Assembly: GCA_024642025.1 (NCBI GenBank) | Contig: JAHEBY010000162.1 | Span: forward strand, 1-6,241 | Direction of reading: 5' to 3' | DNA: 6,241 nucleotides | Source: Comamonadaceae bacterium | GTDB taxonomy: Bacteria; Pseudomonadota; Gammaproteobacteria; Burkholderiales; Burkholderiaceae_C | Part shown: one piece after another, positions 6,084 through 6,241 of the stretch | How positions within the stretch are numbered: position 1 is the first letter of the stretch | Layout of the letters: each line of letters opens with the position of its first letter | Notes under the pieces: model-generated | Databases searched by the model: none | Seen by the model: the letters and a program-made list of their open reading frames with translations, nothing else | Told to the model about the DNA's origin: nothing | Program-made: the position numbers and the translations under genes

Positions 6084-6241
6084 ATGCCCGTATCTGACTC
6101 GCCAAATCCTTCGCTAACCCTACCGCCAAACGTACGTCAGATCAGCATTCGCGGGGCCCGCACCCACAATTTGAAGAACATTGACGTCGATATTCCGCGT
6201 AACCAGTTGGTCGTCATCACCGGTCTGAGCGGCTCCGGCAA
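6084..6241 (+). CDS. uvrA: UvrA, excinuclease ABC subunit A (N-terminal part only, truncated by window edge)
   Basis: The first 52 codons are present. After an 18-residue Pro/Ser-rich leader comes RQISIRGARTHNLKNIDVDIPRNQLVVITGLSGSG, the invariant UvrA N-terminus ending inside the first Walker A motif (GLSGSGK begins at residue 47). UvrA is the damage-recognition ATPase of nucleotide excision repair; it acts as a dimer and loads UvrB onto lesions. Full-length proteins are about 940-1000 residues, so only a small fraction is seen. The ATG at 6084 is the first possible start, because an in-frame TGA lies at 6063-6065. No clear ribosome site precedes it (the bases before are CACCATCC). The E. 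coli protein starts just before the IRGARTHNLKN block, so the leader here is a modest extension. Confidence 0.95.
   Translation, partial: MPVSDSPNPSLTLPPNVRQISIRGARTHNLKNIDVDIPRNQLVVITGLSGSG

Overview
The window reads as a piece of chromosome from a betaproteobacterium, most likely of the Burkholderiales and plausibly the Comamonadaceae. This is inferred from the moderately GC-rich coding sequence, the style of the SSB protein and the neighbourhood of uvrA, an MFS transporter and ssb, which I know from that order. There are no tRNA or rRNA genes, insertion sequences, CRISPR arrays or phage genes. The window is densely coding, and its longest gene-free stretch is the 233-bp spacer between the MFS and LysR genes.

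Left part (1-3045): a biofilm adhesin-release module. On the minus strand lies lapG, encoding a periplasmic calcium-type cysteine protease with a complete Cys-His-Asp triad. It is followed closely by the first ~88 codons of lapD, which encodes the inner-membrane c-di-GMP receptor that sequesters LapG; lapD runs off the left edge. Divergent from them, on the plus strand, is a TolC-family outer-membrane channel gene in the position of lapE, the export channel of the type I secretion system that places the adhesin on the cell surface. The adhesin (LapA type) and the LapB/LapC exporter parts are not in the window. The TolC protein is unusual: after a normal ~405-residue channel it carries a Pro/Ala-rich linker and a ~115-residue NTF2-like domain. 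The divergent spacer holds two adjacent palindromes that look like an operator.

Middle (3046-5084): a strong intrinsic terminator closes the tolC unit. Converging on it from the right is a two-gene minus-strand unit, an MFS transporter gene followed 22 bp later by ssb, which has a textbook ribosome-binding site.

Right part (4852-6241): a divergent spacer with a candidate LysR box separates the MFS gene from a plus-strand GcvA-like LysR regulator gene. After it comes the beginning of uvrA, preceded by a good sigma-70 promoter and cut by the right edge just inside the Walker A motif. The LysR gene sits between the MFS gene and uvrA and may regulate its divergent neighbour.

I do not see a wholly new system. 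The most novel item is the TolC/NTF2-like fusion within a Lap locus, followed by the paired palindromes and the unresolved, possibly non-canonical, start of lapG.
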